NCBI GenBank assembly: GCA_027624045.1
Contig: JAQBUE010000026.1
Coordinates: 1-39,215, forward strand
Origin: Acidobacteriota bacterium
Lineage (GTDB): Bacteria; Acidobacteriota; Terriglobia; Bryobacterales; UBA6623
Length of the DNA: 39,215 nucleotides
Direction: 5' to 3'
Position 1 is the stretch's first letter, and each line of letters opens with the position of its first letter. The translations under genes and the position numbers were made by a program. Shown here in pieces: positions 17,382 to 27,015 of the stretch. The notes beneath the pieces were generated by a model, which saw only the letters and a list, made by a program, of their open reading frames with translations, was not told the DNA's origin and searched no databases.

Positions 17382-18635
17382 ATGGAATCCACAAACAACC
17401 TCTCTCGACGCTCCTTCGTTGCAAGTACGATCGCCGGCAGCGCCGTAGCAGCATCCGCGCGCGCCATGGCCGCCGCTCGCGTTCCGCGCATCATCGGAGC
17501 CAATGACCGTCTTAACGCCGCCGTCATCGGAGCGGGCGGCAATGCCACCGGCCACATGAAGGGCCTGCTCGAACTAAAAGAGGCCGAAAACGTCGAGATC
17601 ATCGCGGTCTGTGACATCTACCAGAAGCGCCTTGATGCCGCCGCCGAGCTCACCGGCGGCAAGCCCTATCACGACTACCGCCAAGTGCTCGAGAACCCAG
17701 ATATTGACTACGTCGTCATCTCCGTCCCCGAGCATTGGCACGCGCGGATGACCCTGGACGCCATCGATGCCGGCAAGCACGTCTATTGCGAGAAGCCGGT
17801 GACGTTCTCGATCGACGAGGGCCTGAAGGTCCGCAAGCGCGTCAAGCAGAGCAAGATCAAAATGCAGGTCGGCGTGCAAGGCATGTCCGACGACTCTTAC
17901 ATCACCGCGCGGCGCTACATCAAAGAGGGCAAGTTAGGCAAAATCGTCGCGGCGCAGATTGATTACTCGCGCAACCACCTCGACGACTACTGGACGAGAC
18001 CCTTCGACGACGACGTTCGTCCCGGCGAAAACCTTGACTGGAACGCTTTCCTCGGCTCCGCCAAGAAGCGTCCCTTCGACCCTGACCGCTTCTTCGCCTG
18101 GCGGCGTTACTGGGACTACTGCGGCGGCATCGCCACCGATTTATTCGTCCACCGGCTCACGCGCATCATCAAGGCCTGCGATCTGACCGTGCCCAGCCAA
18201 GTTGTTGCCACCGGCGGTAAGAACTTCTTTGCAAAGAGCGCCGCGGAGATTCCCGACACGTTCAATATGATGGTTGACTATCCCGAAGGCATCTCAGTCG
18301 CTGTCCTTTCATCCATGGCCAACTCCGCCCCGATTCGGCACCTCATTCGCGGCCACGAAGCGACTCTCGAGTTCACTAAGGAAGGCTTTACAATCACCCC
18401 GGAACGCGAATTCGCCAAGGACCGCGAGGTCCTGACTCATGTCAAAACGGGCGCCGAAGACGTCCGCCTGCACCATGCCAACCATCACCGCGCGATCCGC
18501 TTCAACGAGCCGCTGAACTGCGACATCGATCTCGGCTTCCATGGCATGTTGGCCTGCCGCATGGCCGTCGATTCATTTCGAACGAAACGGTATCTAGCGT
18601 GGGATGCGCGGCGAGAGAAGGTAGTTAAGGCGTAG
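17382..18635 (+). CDS. Gfo/Idh/MocA family oxidoreductase with Tat-type signal
   Basis: Twin-arginine [26 protein letters not shown]; Rossmann [35 protein letters not shown] opens at 17322, likely start ATG 17382. Confidence 0.9.
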   Translation: MESTNNLSRRSFVASTIAGSAVAASARAMAAARVPRIIGANDRLNAAVIGAGGNATGHMKGLLELKEAENVEIIAVCDIYQKRLDAAAELTGGKPYHDYRQVLENPDIDYVVISVPEHWHARMTLDAIDAGKHVYCEKPVTFSIDEGLKVRKRVKQSKIKMQVGVQGMSDDSYITARRYIKEGKLGKIVAAQIDYSRNHLDDYWTRPFDDDVRPGENLDWNAFLGSAKKRPFDPDRFFAWRRYWDYCGGIATDLFVHRLTRIIKACDLTVPSQVVATGGKNFFAKSAAEIPDTFNMMVDYPEGISVAVLSSMANSAPIRHLIRGHEATLEFTKEGFTITPEREFAKDREVLTHVKTGAEDVRLHHANHHRAIRFNEPLNCDIDLGFHGMLACRMAVDSFRTKRYLAWDARREKVVKA

Positions 18636-18669
18636 CTCAAGTTAGAAGAGCCTCGCTCCAACCTCCAAG

Positions 18670-19596
18670 ATGACGTCGGCAAGCAATCTGCTGCTTCGGA
18701 TTGCCAGACGCCTTCTGCGAGGCGCACTCGCACGGGTCGAACGTTGGATCAATCCCTCTCTCCACCTAGGGACCCAACAACCGAAAACCTACAGAAACGC
18801 GGACACATGCAGGCAGCTTCTGCTTTCCGTTGACCCGCCCGACCCGAACGCCGCGGGCTACCTTCAATTTCACCTCGAACGGCTCGTGCGGACACTCGAG
18901 ATCATCCCACCACCTCGATCCACTTCGAGCGTGCTGGAACTCGGCTGCTACATGCAGCTCACTCCCGCGCTGACCAAGCTTTGCGGTTACGAGTCAGTCA
19001 CGGGAGCCTATTTCGGCCCGCAAGGGCAGACCGTTCTTAAGCAGGCCACGATCGAGGGCGCAGAGGTACTAACCTGTGATGTCGATCTTTTCGATGCCGA
19101 GCGCGATTCATTCCCGTACCCTGACGGCTGCTTCGAAATCGTACTGGCTTGCGAGATCATCGAGCATCTCAAGCGCGACCCGATGCATCTGCTGTTAGAG
19201 ACACGCCGTGTCTTGGAACCCGAAGGACTTTTGCTGCTCACTACACCGAATTGTGCGAGTGCGACGGCAATCGCCCGTGTGCTCCGCGGCGACCGCAATC
19301 CGTATACGTTCTCGTCGTATTCCCGGCCCGATGAAAGTGATGAAGACCAGGCAGCCCTTCATATTCGCGAGTACACCGCCGCTGAAATCGGCGAACTGCT
19401 CGACGCAGCCGGCTATGCGGTCGAGGCCCTGTTCACCGAGCGCATTGCGGGCTTTCCCGAAACTGGCTGGGTAGAAGAAATCATCGAGGCGCACGGGTTG
19501 CCGACCGACCTGCGCGGCGAGCAGATCTATTGCCTGGCGAGGAAGCGGACCGGCGCCGATATCACGCGCTATCCGGAGTTTCTCTACACAAGATAA
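18670..19596 (+). CDS. Class I SAM-dependent methyltransferase-like protein
   Basis: SVLELGCYMQLTPAL (motif I region), DSFPYPDGCFEIVLACEIIEHLKRDPMHLLLETRRVLEPEGLLLLTTPN. Confidence 0.85.
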   Translation: MTSASNLLLRIARRLLRGALARVERWINPSLHLGTQQPKTYRNADTCRQLLLSVDPPDPNAAGYLQFHLERLVRTLEIIPPPRSTSSVLELGCYMQLTPALTKLCGYESVTGAYFGPQGQTVLKQATIEGAEVLTCDVDLFDAERDSFPYPDGCFEIVLACEIIEHLKRDPMHLLLETRRVLEPEGLLLLTTPNCASATAIARVLRGDRNPYTFSSYSRPDESDEDQAALHIREYTAAEIGELLDAAGYAVEALFTERIAGFPETGWVEEIIEAHGLPTDLRGEQIYCLARKRTGADITRYPEFLYTR

Positions 19597-19666
19597 TCGG
19601 AGCAGCCTGGCCGATCCTACTATCGCGCATCCCATTATCATGGTTCAGTGCTAAGCTGAAACCGCC

Positions 19667-20170
19667 ATGGCGACACAGGCCCTAGTCAGCCCTGAAGAGT
19701 ACCTCTCGACGAGCTTCGACGGAGCGGACCGCGAGTATGTCGATGGCCTGATTGTGGAGCGAAACGTGGGCGAAAACCCTCACAGCGAGGTTCAGGCCCG
19801 CCTTATCGAGATCTTCTACGAACTGCGCAAACGACACCCGCTGCATTGCCGTCCTGAACTTCGCCTCAAGCTTGCCCCGACGCGCTACCGAATACCGGAC
19901 GTCGCGGTCTTCCATCCCGATAAGCCCGTCGAGTTGGTCCCGGATCGGCCACCTTTGATCGTCATCGAGATCGTTTCGCGCGAAGATCGCTACACCGAGG
20001 TCCTGAAGAAGCTGGAGGAGTACAGAGTGTGGGGCGTACCCCATGTCTGGGTTGTCGATCCGTGGCGGCGTACTCTCTCCGCCTATGGGGAAAAGGGGTT
20101 GATCACCGCGGCGGCATTCCTCATCGGCGAATTGGGGATAGAGATTCCACGCGCCGAGATTCTTCCTTGA
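19667..20170 (+). CDS. Uma2 family endonuclease (DUF820, restriction-endonuclease-like fold)
   Basis: MATQALVSPEEYLSTSFDGADREYVDGLIVERNVG, RIPDVAVF, PPLIVIEIVSREDRYTEVLKKLEEYRVWGVPHVWVVDPWRRTL. Confidence 0.92.
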   Translation: MATQALVSPEEYLSTSFDGADREYVDGLIVERNVGENPHSEVQARLIEIFYELRKRHPLHCRPELRLKLAPTRYRIPDVAVFHPDKPVELVPDRPPLIVIEIVSREDRYTEVLKKLEEYRVWGVPHVWVVDPWRRTLSAYGEKGLITAAAFLIGELGIEIPRAEILP

Positions 20171-20186
20171 CGCGCCGGCCCTTTGG

Positions 20187-21236
20187 CTACTGCTGAGGCA
20201 CTTCCGCTAACGGGAACCGCAGATGCCGAATCCGCTGCCGCTTCCACGTGTACGTAATCAGTAAATCCCCGTTCGCCGCCTGAATCATGGCCGGATACGA
20301 ATACTCCCCAGGCTCGTCTTCGATGACGTGGAACATGCGAAAGTTCTCGCCATCGCGGCTCACCGCCAGATTCAAAGGCGTACGCCCTTCGTCGGTGTGG
20401 TTGTAGATCATCACGACGCGCCCATCCTTCAACGCCACGGCGTCAATTCCCGAGTTCGGGTTTGGCAGATCCAGAGGACGCGCCTGCGTCCAAGTTACCC
20501 CGCCGTCGGAAGAGTCCGCGACGCAGATCCGCCCGGTAAGCGCCGTCGATCGTGCATAGAGCCGCAGCCAATTGCCGCCCATCAAGACCACCGACGGTTG
20601 AATAATCCCATCTGTAACGCTCCACTCCTTGGCTCTCGACTCGGGTTGCTGCCTATTGGCCGATCGAAACCGATCGGGCACTGTGATCGGGCCCGACTTC
20701 GTCCATGTCTCGCCCCCATCCGTACTGCGCTCGATCCATGCCGACCAGGAATGGTAAGACTCAACCGAAGTGCCGCTCACAATCGTGCCGTCTTCCATCA
20801 TCAGCGGCTTGGCCCGGATCGGCCCATAAATGCCCGCCGGCAGATGTTCGATCTCCGACCACGTGACGCCCTCGTCATCGCTCCAGCGCCGCCCCGCCGT
20901 CCATGAAACCGGGTGAGGACCGAACTTGTAGTACAGCCACAATCGTCCGTCTTTCGTGTAGAACAGAACCGGATTGAACGTCGGAATATCCGGCTCGCGC
21001 ACAAGCTCCACCGGTGCCGACCAAGCGCCGCCGCTCCGCCGCGAACTCCAGATCGCCACATCTTCCGCGCCCTCTTTCGTGCCGCCAAACCAGGCCGACA
21101 AAAGATCACCGTTACGCAATTCGATCACGGTCGACGCATGGCAAGAAGGGAACGGCGCTTCCGTGAATATGAATTCGCCGTTCGGTGCCGCTCCCGCAAC
21201 GCCCGCCGCCAGTAGCAACAAGACCACCCACTTCAT
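20187..21236 (-). CDS. Secreted sialidase-family (BNR/Asp-box) protein
   Basis: Asp boxes SDDEGVTWSEI, STDGGETWTKS, SSDGGVTWTQA; signal peptide MKWVVLLLLAAGVAGA from ATG at 21236 (ORF opens at 21299). Confidence 0.85.
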   Translation of the reverse strand: MKWVVLLLLAAGVAGAAPNGEFIFTEAPFPSCHASTVIELRNGDLLSAWFGGTKEGAEDVAIWSSRRSGGAWSAPVELVREPDIPTFNPVLFYTKDGRLWLYYKFGPHPVSWTAGRRWSDDEGVTWSEIEHLPAGIYGPIRAKPLMMEDGTIVSGTSVESYHSWSAWIERSTDGGETWTKSGPITVPDRFRSANRQQPESRAKEWSVTDGIIQPSVVLMGGNWLRLYARSTALTGRICVADSSDGGVTWTQARPLDLPNPNSGIDAVALKDGRVVMIYNHTDEGRTPLNLAVSRDGENFRMFHVIEDEPGEYSYPAMIQAANGDLLITYTWKRQRIRHLRFPLAEVPQQ

Positions 21237-21256
21237 ATCCAAGAACTCCTTTTCAA

Positions 21257-22048
21257 CTAAGTCCCGGTACTCGAATAGTTCGCCACACCCTTGTTCCAAA
21301 GCAGGATCGCCCCTGACAGAAACACCAGCGTCACAAGCGGCAGGAACAAGACGTACGATTGATACTCCGCGCGGTCGAGCAATACCGTCGAAGGATAAAA
21401 GCTCGCGAACGCGAACGGAACAACCCAGCTCAACAAGAACTGAATAAACGGGCTATAGATATTCAGCGGATAGCGCCCAAACGCCAGCATATTGAACACC
21501 GGCGGGATGATCCCCACGCGGTCCTCGACCCAAAACGAAACACACGTCAGCATCAAGAAGACCGCCAGGTAAATCACCAAACCGCAGGCCCCGGCCGCCG
21601 CGACGAATAGCCATTCTTTGAGCCCATACTGAAAACCCAATTCGGCGGCCGTATACCGCACGATGAACAGCCCGACAACCGCGTCGCTCAACGCTTCGAG
21701 GCGGAACTGTTCACTCATCACCTGGAACAGTGAATGCACCGGACGCAGCAGCACGCGGTCAAACTTACCCTCGACAATGTACGACTCTCCGAAGTAGTAG
21801 AGGTTGATACTCACCACGTTGAACAACGACAGCGGGATCAGCCCAAACCCATACAGGAAGAGAATTTCATGAAATCGCCAGCCCGCGATCTCCGGCGCCC
21901 GTTGGAACAGAATGAACACCAGCGCGATGCCGAATCCCGTCGCAATCAAGGTCGTCAGAATCGAGACAACGAGGTCCCCCTTGTAAGCCAGGCGCACCTT
22001 GCCGTATTGCAAGAAGTACTGCGCCAGCAACTGGAGATATCGCCGCAT
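21257..22048 (-). CDS. ABC-2 type (DUF990-like) transporter permease
   Basis: 263 aa, six hydrophobic segments; VVSILTTLIATGFGIALVFILF, GWRFHEILFLYGFGLIPLSLFNVV, VEGKFDRVLLRPVHSLFQV typical of DUF990/COG3694 permeases. Confidence 0.83.
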   Translation of the reverse strand: MRRYLQLLAQYFLQYGKVRLAYKGDLVVSILTTLIATGFGIALVFILFQRAPEIAGWRFHEILFLYGFGLIPLSLFNVVSINLYYFGESYIVEGKFDRVLLRPVHSLFQVMSEQFRLEALSDAVVGLFIVRYTAAELGFQYGLKEWLFVAAAGACGLVIYLAVFLMLTCVSFWVEDRVGIIPPVFNMLAFGRYPLNIYSPFIQFLLSWVVPFAFASFYPSTVLLDRAEYQSYVLFLPLVTLVFLSGAILLWNKGVANYSSTGT

Positions 22049-22051
22049 CAG

Positions 22052-23386
22052 CTAACCACCGGGCAAGGCCCGCAGTACCTCATGAATCTGCCCCAACACC
22101 CAATCCGTCTCCGTCTCTGAAATCACGTACGGCGGCATGAAATACAAAACGTTACCCAGCGGACGCAACAACACCCCGCGCCCCAAGAACTCCCCATAAA
22201 GCCGAGGCCCGATATCCGCCAGATACCCGCCGGCCGCGCTTGATTCCGCATCCTCAGTCAGTTCGACGATCCCCACGCCGCCAATCACCCGCACATCCCC
22301 CACGCACGCCAACGAACGCAACGGCTCCAGTCCAGCTCGCAGCTGCTTCTCGATCCCCGCGACGCGCTGCAGCGTGCCCTCTTCGCGAAACACATCCAGG
22401 CTCGCCAACCCCACCGCGCACCCCAGCGGATTCGCCGTGAACGAATGTCCGTGGAAAAAGGTCTTCGCTCGATCGTCGCTCAGAAAAGCCTCGTAGATGC
22501 TGTCCGTCATCGCCGTCGCCGCAAACGGCAAGTAGCCCGCCGAGAGTCCCTTCGACAAGCACATCAGGTCAGGACTCACCGGGCCATGCTCGGAAGCGAA
22601 CATCCGGCCCGTGCGTCCGAACCCCGTCATCACCTCGTCCGCGATCATCAGAGTCCCATGTTCGTCGCAAAGCTTTCGCACGCCTGACAAAAACTCACGA
22701 GGCCAAACGATCATCCCCCCCGCCGCCTGTAACATGGGCTCAACGATCACACCCGCAACCCGTCCGCCCTCGTCGCGCAGAATCCGTTCAAGATCCGCCA
22801 AACAATCAACAGCGCAACTCGCACGCTCCAGCCCTATGGGACATCGAAAGCAATAAGGTGCATGAGCCCGCGCCACCCGGAACAGCAATCCCTCGAACGA
22901 GAGAGTGAAGATCGACTCTTCGCTCACCGACATCGTCGCAACCGTGTCGCCGTGATAAGCGAACTTGAGCCCGACGAACAGCCGCCGCTCCGGCTCGCCG
23001 CGATTGCGCCAATACTGATAGGCCATCTTGAGCGCAACCTCGACCGCCGTCGAACCGTTATCGGAGTAGAAAATCCGGTTTAGCCCCGCGGGCAGAAGTT
23101 CCGTGAGCCGTTCCGCCAACTCAACCGCGGGACGGTGCGTGAACCCCGCGAAGATCACGTGCTCCAGTTCACCCGCCTGCCGGGTTAGCGCTTCGTTCAG
23201 CTTCGGGTGGCTATGCCCATGAATATTCACCCACCAAGACGAAATCCCGTCCAGAATCTTCCGGCCGTCCTCCGTATACAGATAGACGCCTTCGCCCCGA
23301 ACCACAGGGATCGGCGGCGGCGCTGTCTGCATCTGCGTATACGGATGCCACAGCCGCGCCAGGTCTCGCTCAACAAGGCTCGACAT
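22052..23386 (-). CDS. bioA: Adenosylmethionine-8-amino-7-oxononanoate aminotransferase
   Basis: LWHPYTQM N-terminal signature, GISSWWVNIHGHSHPKLN, FIFYSDNGSTAVEVALKMA-type region, LMIADEVMTGFGRTGRMFA, FFHGHSFTANPLGCAV. Confidence 0.96.
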   Translation of the reverse strand: MSSLVERDLARLWHPYTQMQTAPPPIPVVRGEGVYLYTEDGRKILDGISSWWVNIHGHSHPKLNEALTRQAGELEHVIFAGFTHRPAVELAERLTELLPAGLNRIFYSDNGSTAVEVALKMAYQYWRNRGEPERRLFVGLKFAYHGDTVATMSVSEESIFTLSFEGLLFRVARAHAPYCFRCPIGLERASCAVDCLADLERILRDEGGRVAGVIVEPMLQAAGGMIVWPREFLSGVRKLCDEHGTLMIADEVMTGFGRTGRMFASEHGPVSPDLMCLSKGLSAGYLPFAATAMTDSIYEAFLSDDRAKTFFHGHSFTANPLGCAVGLASLDVFREEGTLQRVAGIEKQLRAGLEPLRSLACVGDVRVIGGVGIVELTEDAESSAAGGYLADIGPRLYGEFLGRGVLLRPLGNVLYFMPPYVISETETDWVLGQIHEVLRALPGG

Positions 23387-23406
23387 TTAGAGTTCCTGAC
23401 AGGAGT

Positions 23407-24063
23407 CTACCGCCAAAGATGTCCTGCCCTATCCAACTCGTCTCTCGCCCAATCTCCAACCACCGCCGCCGTCAGCTCACGAAACAGGGGCATTTCCGCG
23501 ATGACCCGCGTCCGGCCATAGTGCTCGATCGCGTGGCGGTTCTCCTCGTTTCGTTCTCCCACCATCACGACACCGGCCACTTTCAGCGACCGCTGTTTGA
23601 GGGCCTCCAGCGTCAACAAAGTGTGATTGATCGTCCCCACCGCCGTCCGCGCCACCACCAGCGCCGGCAAGCCAAGCCGCGCCATCCAGTCCGTCATTAA
23701 CTCTCGGTCGTTCAGCGGAACAAGCACTCCGCCCGCGCCCTCGACAATCCATGTCCGATCCGTCGCCAGCCTGCCCGCCAACGATTCTAAATCCGCCAAC
23801 GCGATCGTCGTCCCGCTCAGCCGTGCGGCCAGATGGGGCGAAACCGGATTCCGCAACCGCACACCCTCGTCGAAGATTTCCACCTCCGCGCAGTCGCCCA
23901 AATCTCTCACAACCGCCGTGTCGTCATCCTGCTCGATGCCGGTTTGCACCGGCTTCCAGTAGCCAAGAGGTCGCTCGTCGCGGTAGCGCTGCATCAACGC
24001 CGAGCAAACGATTGTCTTGCCGACGCCCGTGTCCGTCCCCGTTACGAAGAGGCCGCGCCGCAT
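23407..24063 (-). CDS. bioD: Dethiobiotin synthase
   Basis: [22 protein letters not shown]-loop, GYWKPVQTGIE, WIVEGAGGVLVPL; overlaps bioF by 22 nt. Confidence 0.95.
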   Translation of the reverse strand: MRRGLFVTGTDTGVGKTIVCSALMQRYRDERPLGYWKPVQTGIEQDDDTAVVRDLGDCAEVEIFDEGVRLRNPVSPHLAARLSGTTIALADLESLAGRLATDRTWIVEGAGGVLVPLNDRELMTDWMARLGLPALVVARTAVGTINHTLLTLEALKQRSLKVAGVVMVGERNEENRHAIEHYGRTRVIAEMPLFRELTAAVVGDWARDELDRAGHLWR

Positions 24064-25208
24064 GCCACCTTCTCCGCCAAGGCCGCAACGACCAATGCCA
24101 CAAACGCCTCAAGGTCGGCCTCGTGTAATTTCGCATTCACCGAGATCCGCAGCCGTGCTGTGCCTTCGGGGACCGTGGGCGGACGGATCGCGCGAACATC
24201 GAAACCTTCTTGCTGAAGCACCGTCGCCACCTCTACCGCTCGCTCGTTATCGCCCAGAAAGATGGGGATGATCTGCGATTCTCCATCAGTTCCGCGGATA
24301 CCCGCCTCCGACAACAACGTGCGCAAACGCCGCGCAAACACCAGTGTCTTCGCGCGCAGTTCGGGCTGCTCGGCGATCACATTCAAAGCGGCATCGATTG
24401 CCGCCGCGACCGAAGGCGGCGACGCCGTCGTGAATACGAACGTGCGAGCCCGCTGCACCAGAAAGTCGATCGCCCAGCGCGGTCCCGCCACGAACGCCCC
24501 GCTCACACCCAAGGCTTTTCCCGCCGTGTTAACGGAAAGGAACACATCCGCGTCAATGCCCGATCGCTCAATCAGTCCGCTGCCGCGCTCGCCATACACA
24601 CCAACCGCGTGCGCCTCATCAACGATCAATCTCGTATCCGTCTCGCGGCAAAGCTCCGCGTACTCGGCGAGCGGCGCAATATCGCCATCCATGCTGAACA
24701 ACGATTCGGTAACCAGGAACCGCTGCCCCTCTCCCGGCTCGGAGCGCCGCGTCGATCCCAACAGCGAGCGCAACGCCGTCACATCGCAATGCGGGAAGAT
24801 TACCCTCCGCGCGCGCCCCAGACGCATACCGTCAATCAAACTGGCATGATTCAACTCATCCGAGAAGACGACGTCACCCTCCTCGAGAAATGTCGATAGA
24901 ACGCCCAAGTTTGCCGCGTAGCCGCTCGAGAAGTAGAGGCTTGCCTCATTGCCCTTCCACGCGGCGAAACGCTCTTCAATCTGCGCAAAGCCGGCCCGCT
25001 CGCCTCTGAGCAGCCGCGATCCCGTGGAACCCACACCCTCGTGCAGCACCGCCTGAGCCATCGCCGCGCGCACCAGTCGATGGTCGGCCAAGCCCAAGTA
25101 ATCATTGGAAGAGAGATCGATTCCCGCGGGTCGCCGGAGTTTTCTCGTTAGACCTTTCGCCTCGATTTCGTCGAGGGCAAGTCTGGTTCGTTGTTCGAGA
25201 TCAGCCAT
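24042..25208 (-). CDS. bioF: 8-amino-7-oxononanoate synthase
   Basis: [90 protein letters not shown]; likely start ATG 25208. Confidence 0.95.
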   Translation of the reverse strand: MADLEQRTRLALDEIEAKGLTRKLRRPAGIDLSSNDYLGLADHRLVRAAMAQAVLHEGVGSTGSRLLRGERAGFAQIEERFAAWKGNEASLYFSSGYAANLGVLSTFLEEGDVVFSDELNHASLIDGMRLGRARRVIFPHCDVTALRSLLGSTRRSEPGEGQRFLVTESLFSMDGDIAPLAEYAELCRETDTRLIVDEAHAVGVYGERGSGLIERSGIDADVFLSVNTAGKALGVSGAFVAGPRWAIDFLVQRARTFVFTTASPPSVAAAIDAALNVIAEQPELRAKTLVFARRLRTLLSEAGIRGTDGESQIIPIFLGDNERAVEVATVLQQEGFDVRAIRPPTVPEGTARLRISVNAKLHEADLEAFVALVVAALAEKVACGAASS

Positions 25209-26280
25209 GATTGGCTGTCGCAACAGTGGAGTTTTCGATCAGGGCGCTGCCGTGAGGCGCCGCCGTCACCGGCTCTTCCATGAGCCGCATCCCCAGCTTA
25301 TCGAGAAGCTGCCGGTCGCGGTCCATCTCAGGGTTGGGCGTGGTCAGCAACCGATCCCCCATGAAGACCGAATTCGCCCCCGCTACGAAACACAGCGCCT
25401 GGGCCTCATCCGACATCGAGAGGCGTCCCGCACTCAATCGCACCATCGAGGCCGGCATCAAAATCCGCGCCGCCCCGATCATCCGCACCAGCTCTAGATG
25501 ATCTGCCTGTTTCTGGTTCGCAAGCGGCGTTCCCTCCACGCTCACAAGCATATTGATCGGCACGCTCTCGGGGTGAGGTTTCTGATTCGCCAATTCACGC
25601 AGCAGTCCCACACGATCCTGCCGGCTCTCGCCCATTCCGATGATGCCGCCGCAGCATACCGTGACTCCCGCTTGCCGCACTCGCTCCAGCGTCTCCAGCC
25701 GTTCTTCGTAACGCCGCGTCGTGATGATCTCGCCGTAGAACTCAGGCGATGTATCGAGATTATGGTTGTACGCGGTGAGTCCTGCCTCGGCAAGCTGATC
25801 CGCCTGCCGCTGCGTCAGCATCCCGAGCGTGCAACAGGCCTCCATGCCCAACCGCCGCACGCCCCGCACCATCTCCACCACCTGCTCAAACTCTTCTCCC
25901 TCAGGCGCATCTCTCCACGCGGCGCCCATGCAAAAGCGGGTCGCACCGTTGCCGTGCGCCGTCTCTGCCATTCGTAGCGTCTCGGCAACGCTCATCAAAC
26001 CCGCCGACTGTACGTCGGTCTTGTAATGTGCCGACTGCGGGCAGTACGCACAATCCTCCGGGCATCCGCCGGTCTTGATGCTCAACAGCGAGCAGCCCTG
26101 TACCTCCGCTGGGTTGTGAAACACCCGATGCACCGCCTGGGCCCGAAACAATAGCTCCGGCAACGGTAGGTCAAGAATGGATGAGATTTCCGGCGCCTGC
26201 CAGTCATGGCGCAACGCTGGCTTGGGGTATGAGGTCACGTCAGCAGTATCCAGTGTGGGAGACCTTACATTATGCGACAC
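25201..26280 (-). CDS. bioB: Biotin synthase
   Basis: [20 protein letters not shown] radical-SAM signature, [51 protein letters not shown]. Confidence 0.97.
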   Translation of the reverse strand: MSHNVRSPTLDTADVTSYPKPALRHDWQAPEISSILDLPLPELLFRAQAVHRVFHNPAEVQGCSLLSIKTGGCPEDCAYCPQSAHYKTDVQSAGLMSVAETLRMAETAHGNGATRFCMGAAWRDAPEGEEFEQVVEMVRGVRRLGMEACCTLGMLTQRQADQLAEAGLTAYNHNLDTSPEFYGEIITTRRYEERLETLERVRQAGVTVCCGGIIGMGESRQDRVGLLRELANQKPHPESVPINMLVSVEGTPLANQKQADHLELVRMIGAARILMPASMVRLSAGRLSMSDEAQALCFVAGANSVFMGDRLLTTPNPEMDRDRQLLDKLGMRLMEEPVTAAPHGSALIENSTVATANHG

Positions 26281-26352
26281 CGCCGCTCTTCCCGGCAGAA
26301 CGGTCGCTGCGGTAGAATAAACCCTAATCCCTATCGGGAATCAGGAGATTCG

Positions 26353-26577
26353 TTGGAAAGCCACAAGCGCAGCATCGCCAAAGCCGCCAGCTACCGTTTC
26401 TTTGGGTCCTTGATTACCGGGGGAATCGTTTATGCCTTTAGCGGCCAGTGGGACGTGGCTCTGGGCGTGGGCGTTTTCGATGCGACCGCCAAGATGGGCG
26501 CCTACTTCCTGCATGAGCGCCTCTGGGCTCGAATCAAATGGGGTGCGCCGAAGCCGCCGTCCGACTATCAGATTTAG
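26353..26577 (+). CDS. DUF2061 domain-containing small membrane protein
   Basis: SHKRSIAKAASYRFFGSLITGGIVYAFSGQWDVALGVGVFDATAKMGAYFLHERLWARIKWG; putative TTG start with AGGAG upstream. Confidence 0.8.
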   Translation: MESHKRSIAKAASYRFFGSLITGGIVYAFSGQWDVALGVGVFDATAKMGAYFLHERLWARIKWGAPKPPSDYQI

Positions 26578-26676
26578 AGAGCCCTTATCCGCAGCCTCTC
26601 AGATTATTAGCCCGTACTGAGCGTTACTTGGCCTGGTTGCCGTCGAACTTCCGCGAACGCGCACGGCGGACTGTCC

Positions 26677-26883
26677 CTATTCTTCCTGCTCCTCATTCTT
26701 CCCGCCGTGCTCGAACGTGTCCACCTCAATCGCATCTTCTTCAGACGGCTTTCGCCGCCGCCGGCGACCCCTCAGGCCACCGTCCTGACCACCCCGCGAA
26801 TCGAGGGTGGCGTCCTGACTTTTCGTCGTTCGGCGGATGTCGAGGTCGTTCGCCGGCCGATCTACTGGTGAGATTGACCACAT
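26677..26883 (-). CDS. Small basic/acidic hypothetical protein (68 aa)
   Basis: ATG at 26883 is preceded on the minus strand by CGAGGAGGAAACC (strong Shine-Dalgarno with good spacing); protein MWSISPVDRPANDLDIRRTTKSQDATLDSRGGQDGGLRGRRRRRKPSEEDAIEVDTFEHGGKNEEQEE. Confidence 0.5.
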   Translation of the reverse strand: MWSISPVDRPANDLDIRRTTKSQDATLDSRGGQDGGLRGRRRRRKPSEEDAIEVDTFEHGGKNEEQEE

Positions 26884-27015
26884 GGTTTCCTCCTCGTCCC
26901 GCCTATCGGCAGTTTGCGGGAAATCTTGAGGGCGGCGAACGTCTGATAGCCGCTCACCGCTCCGCCAACGGGCTGTGATAAGGTCAACCCTATCGACTCC
27001 AAAAGGGACTACGAA

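Noticed and set aside
19667-20170. Uma2 protein as a defence-system nuclease
   Set aside because: Uma2/DUF820 genes are abundant standalone genes in many genomes; no defence neighbours here.
24210-24899. 229-aa plus-strand ORF and neighbours antisense to bioF
   Set aside because: bioF is unambiguous on the minus strand; the ORF is Arg/Gln-rich low-quality translation.
26281-26352. Possible BirA-type operator or riboswitch upstream of bioB
   Set aside because: No convincing TTGTAAACC-type inverted repeat; only a 4-bp TCCC/GGGA stem (near 26325..26341) was visible.
26665-26690. gcggactgtccctattcttcc, resembling REP/transposon-associated GGGGACTGTCCC sequences
   Set aside because: Single short match falling at the 3' end of the small ORF, no transposase or partner end nearby.
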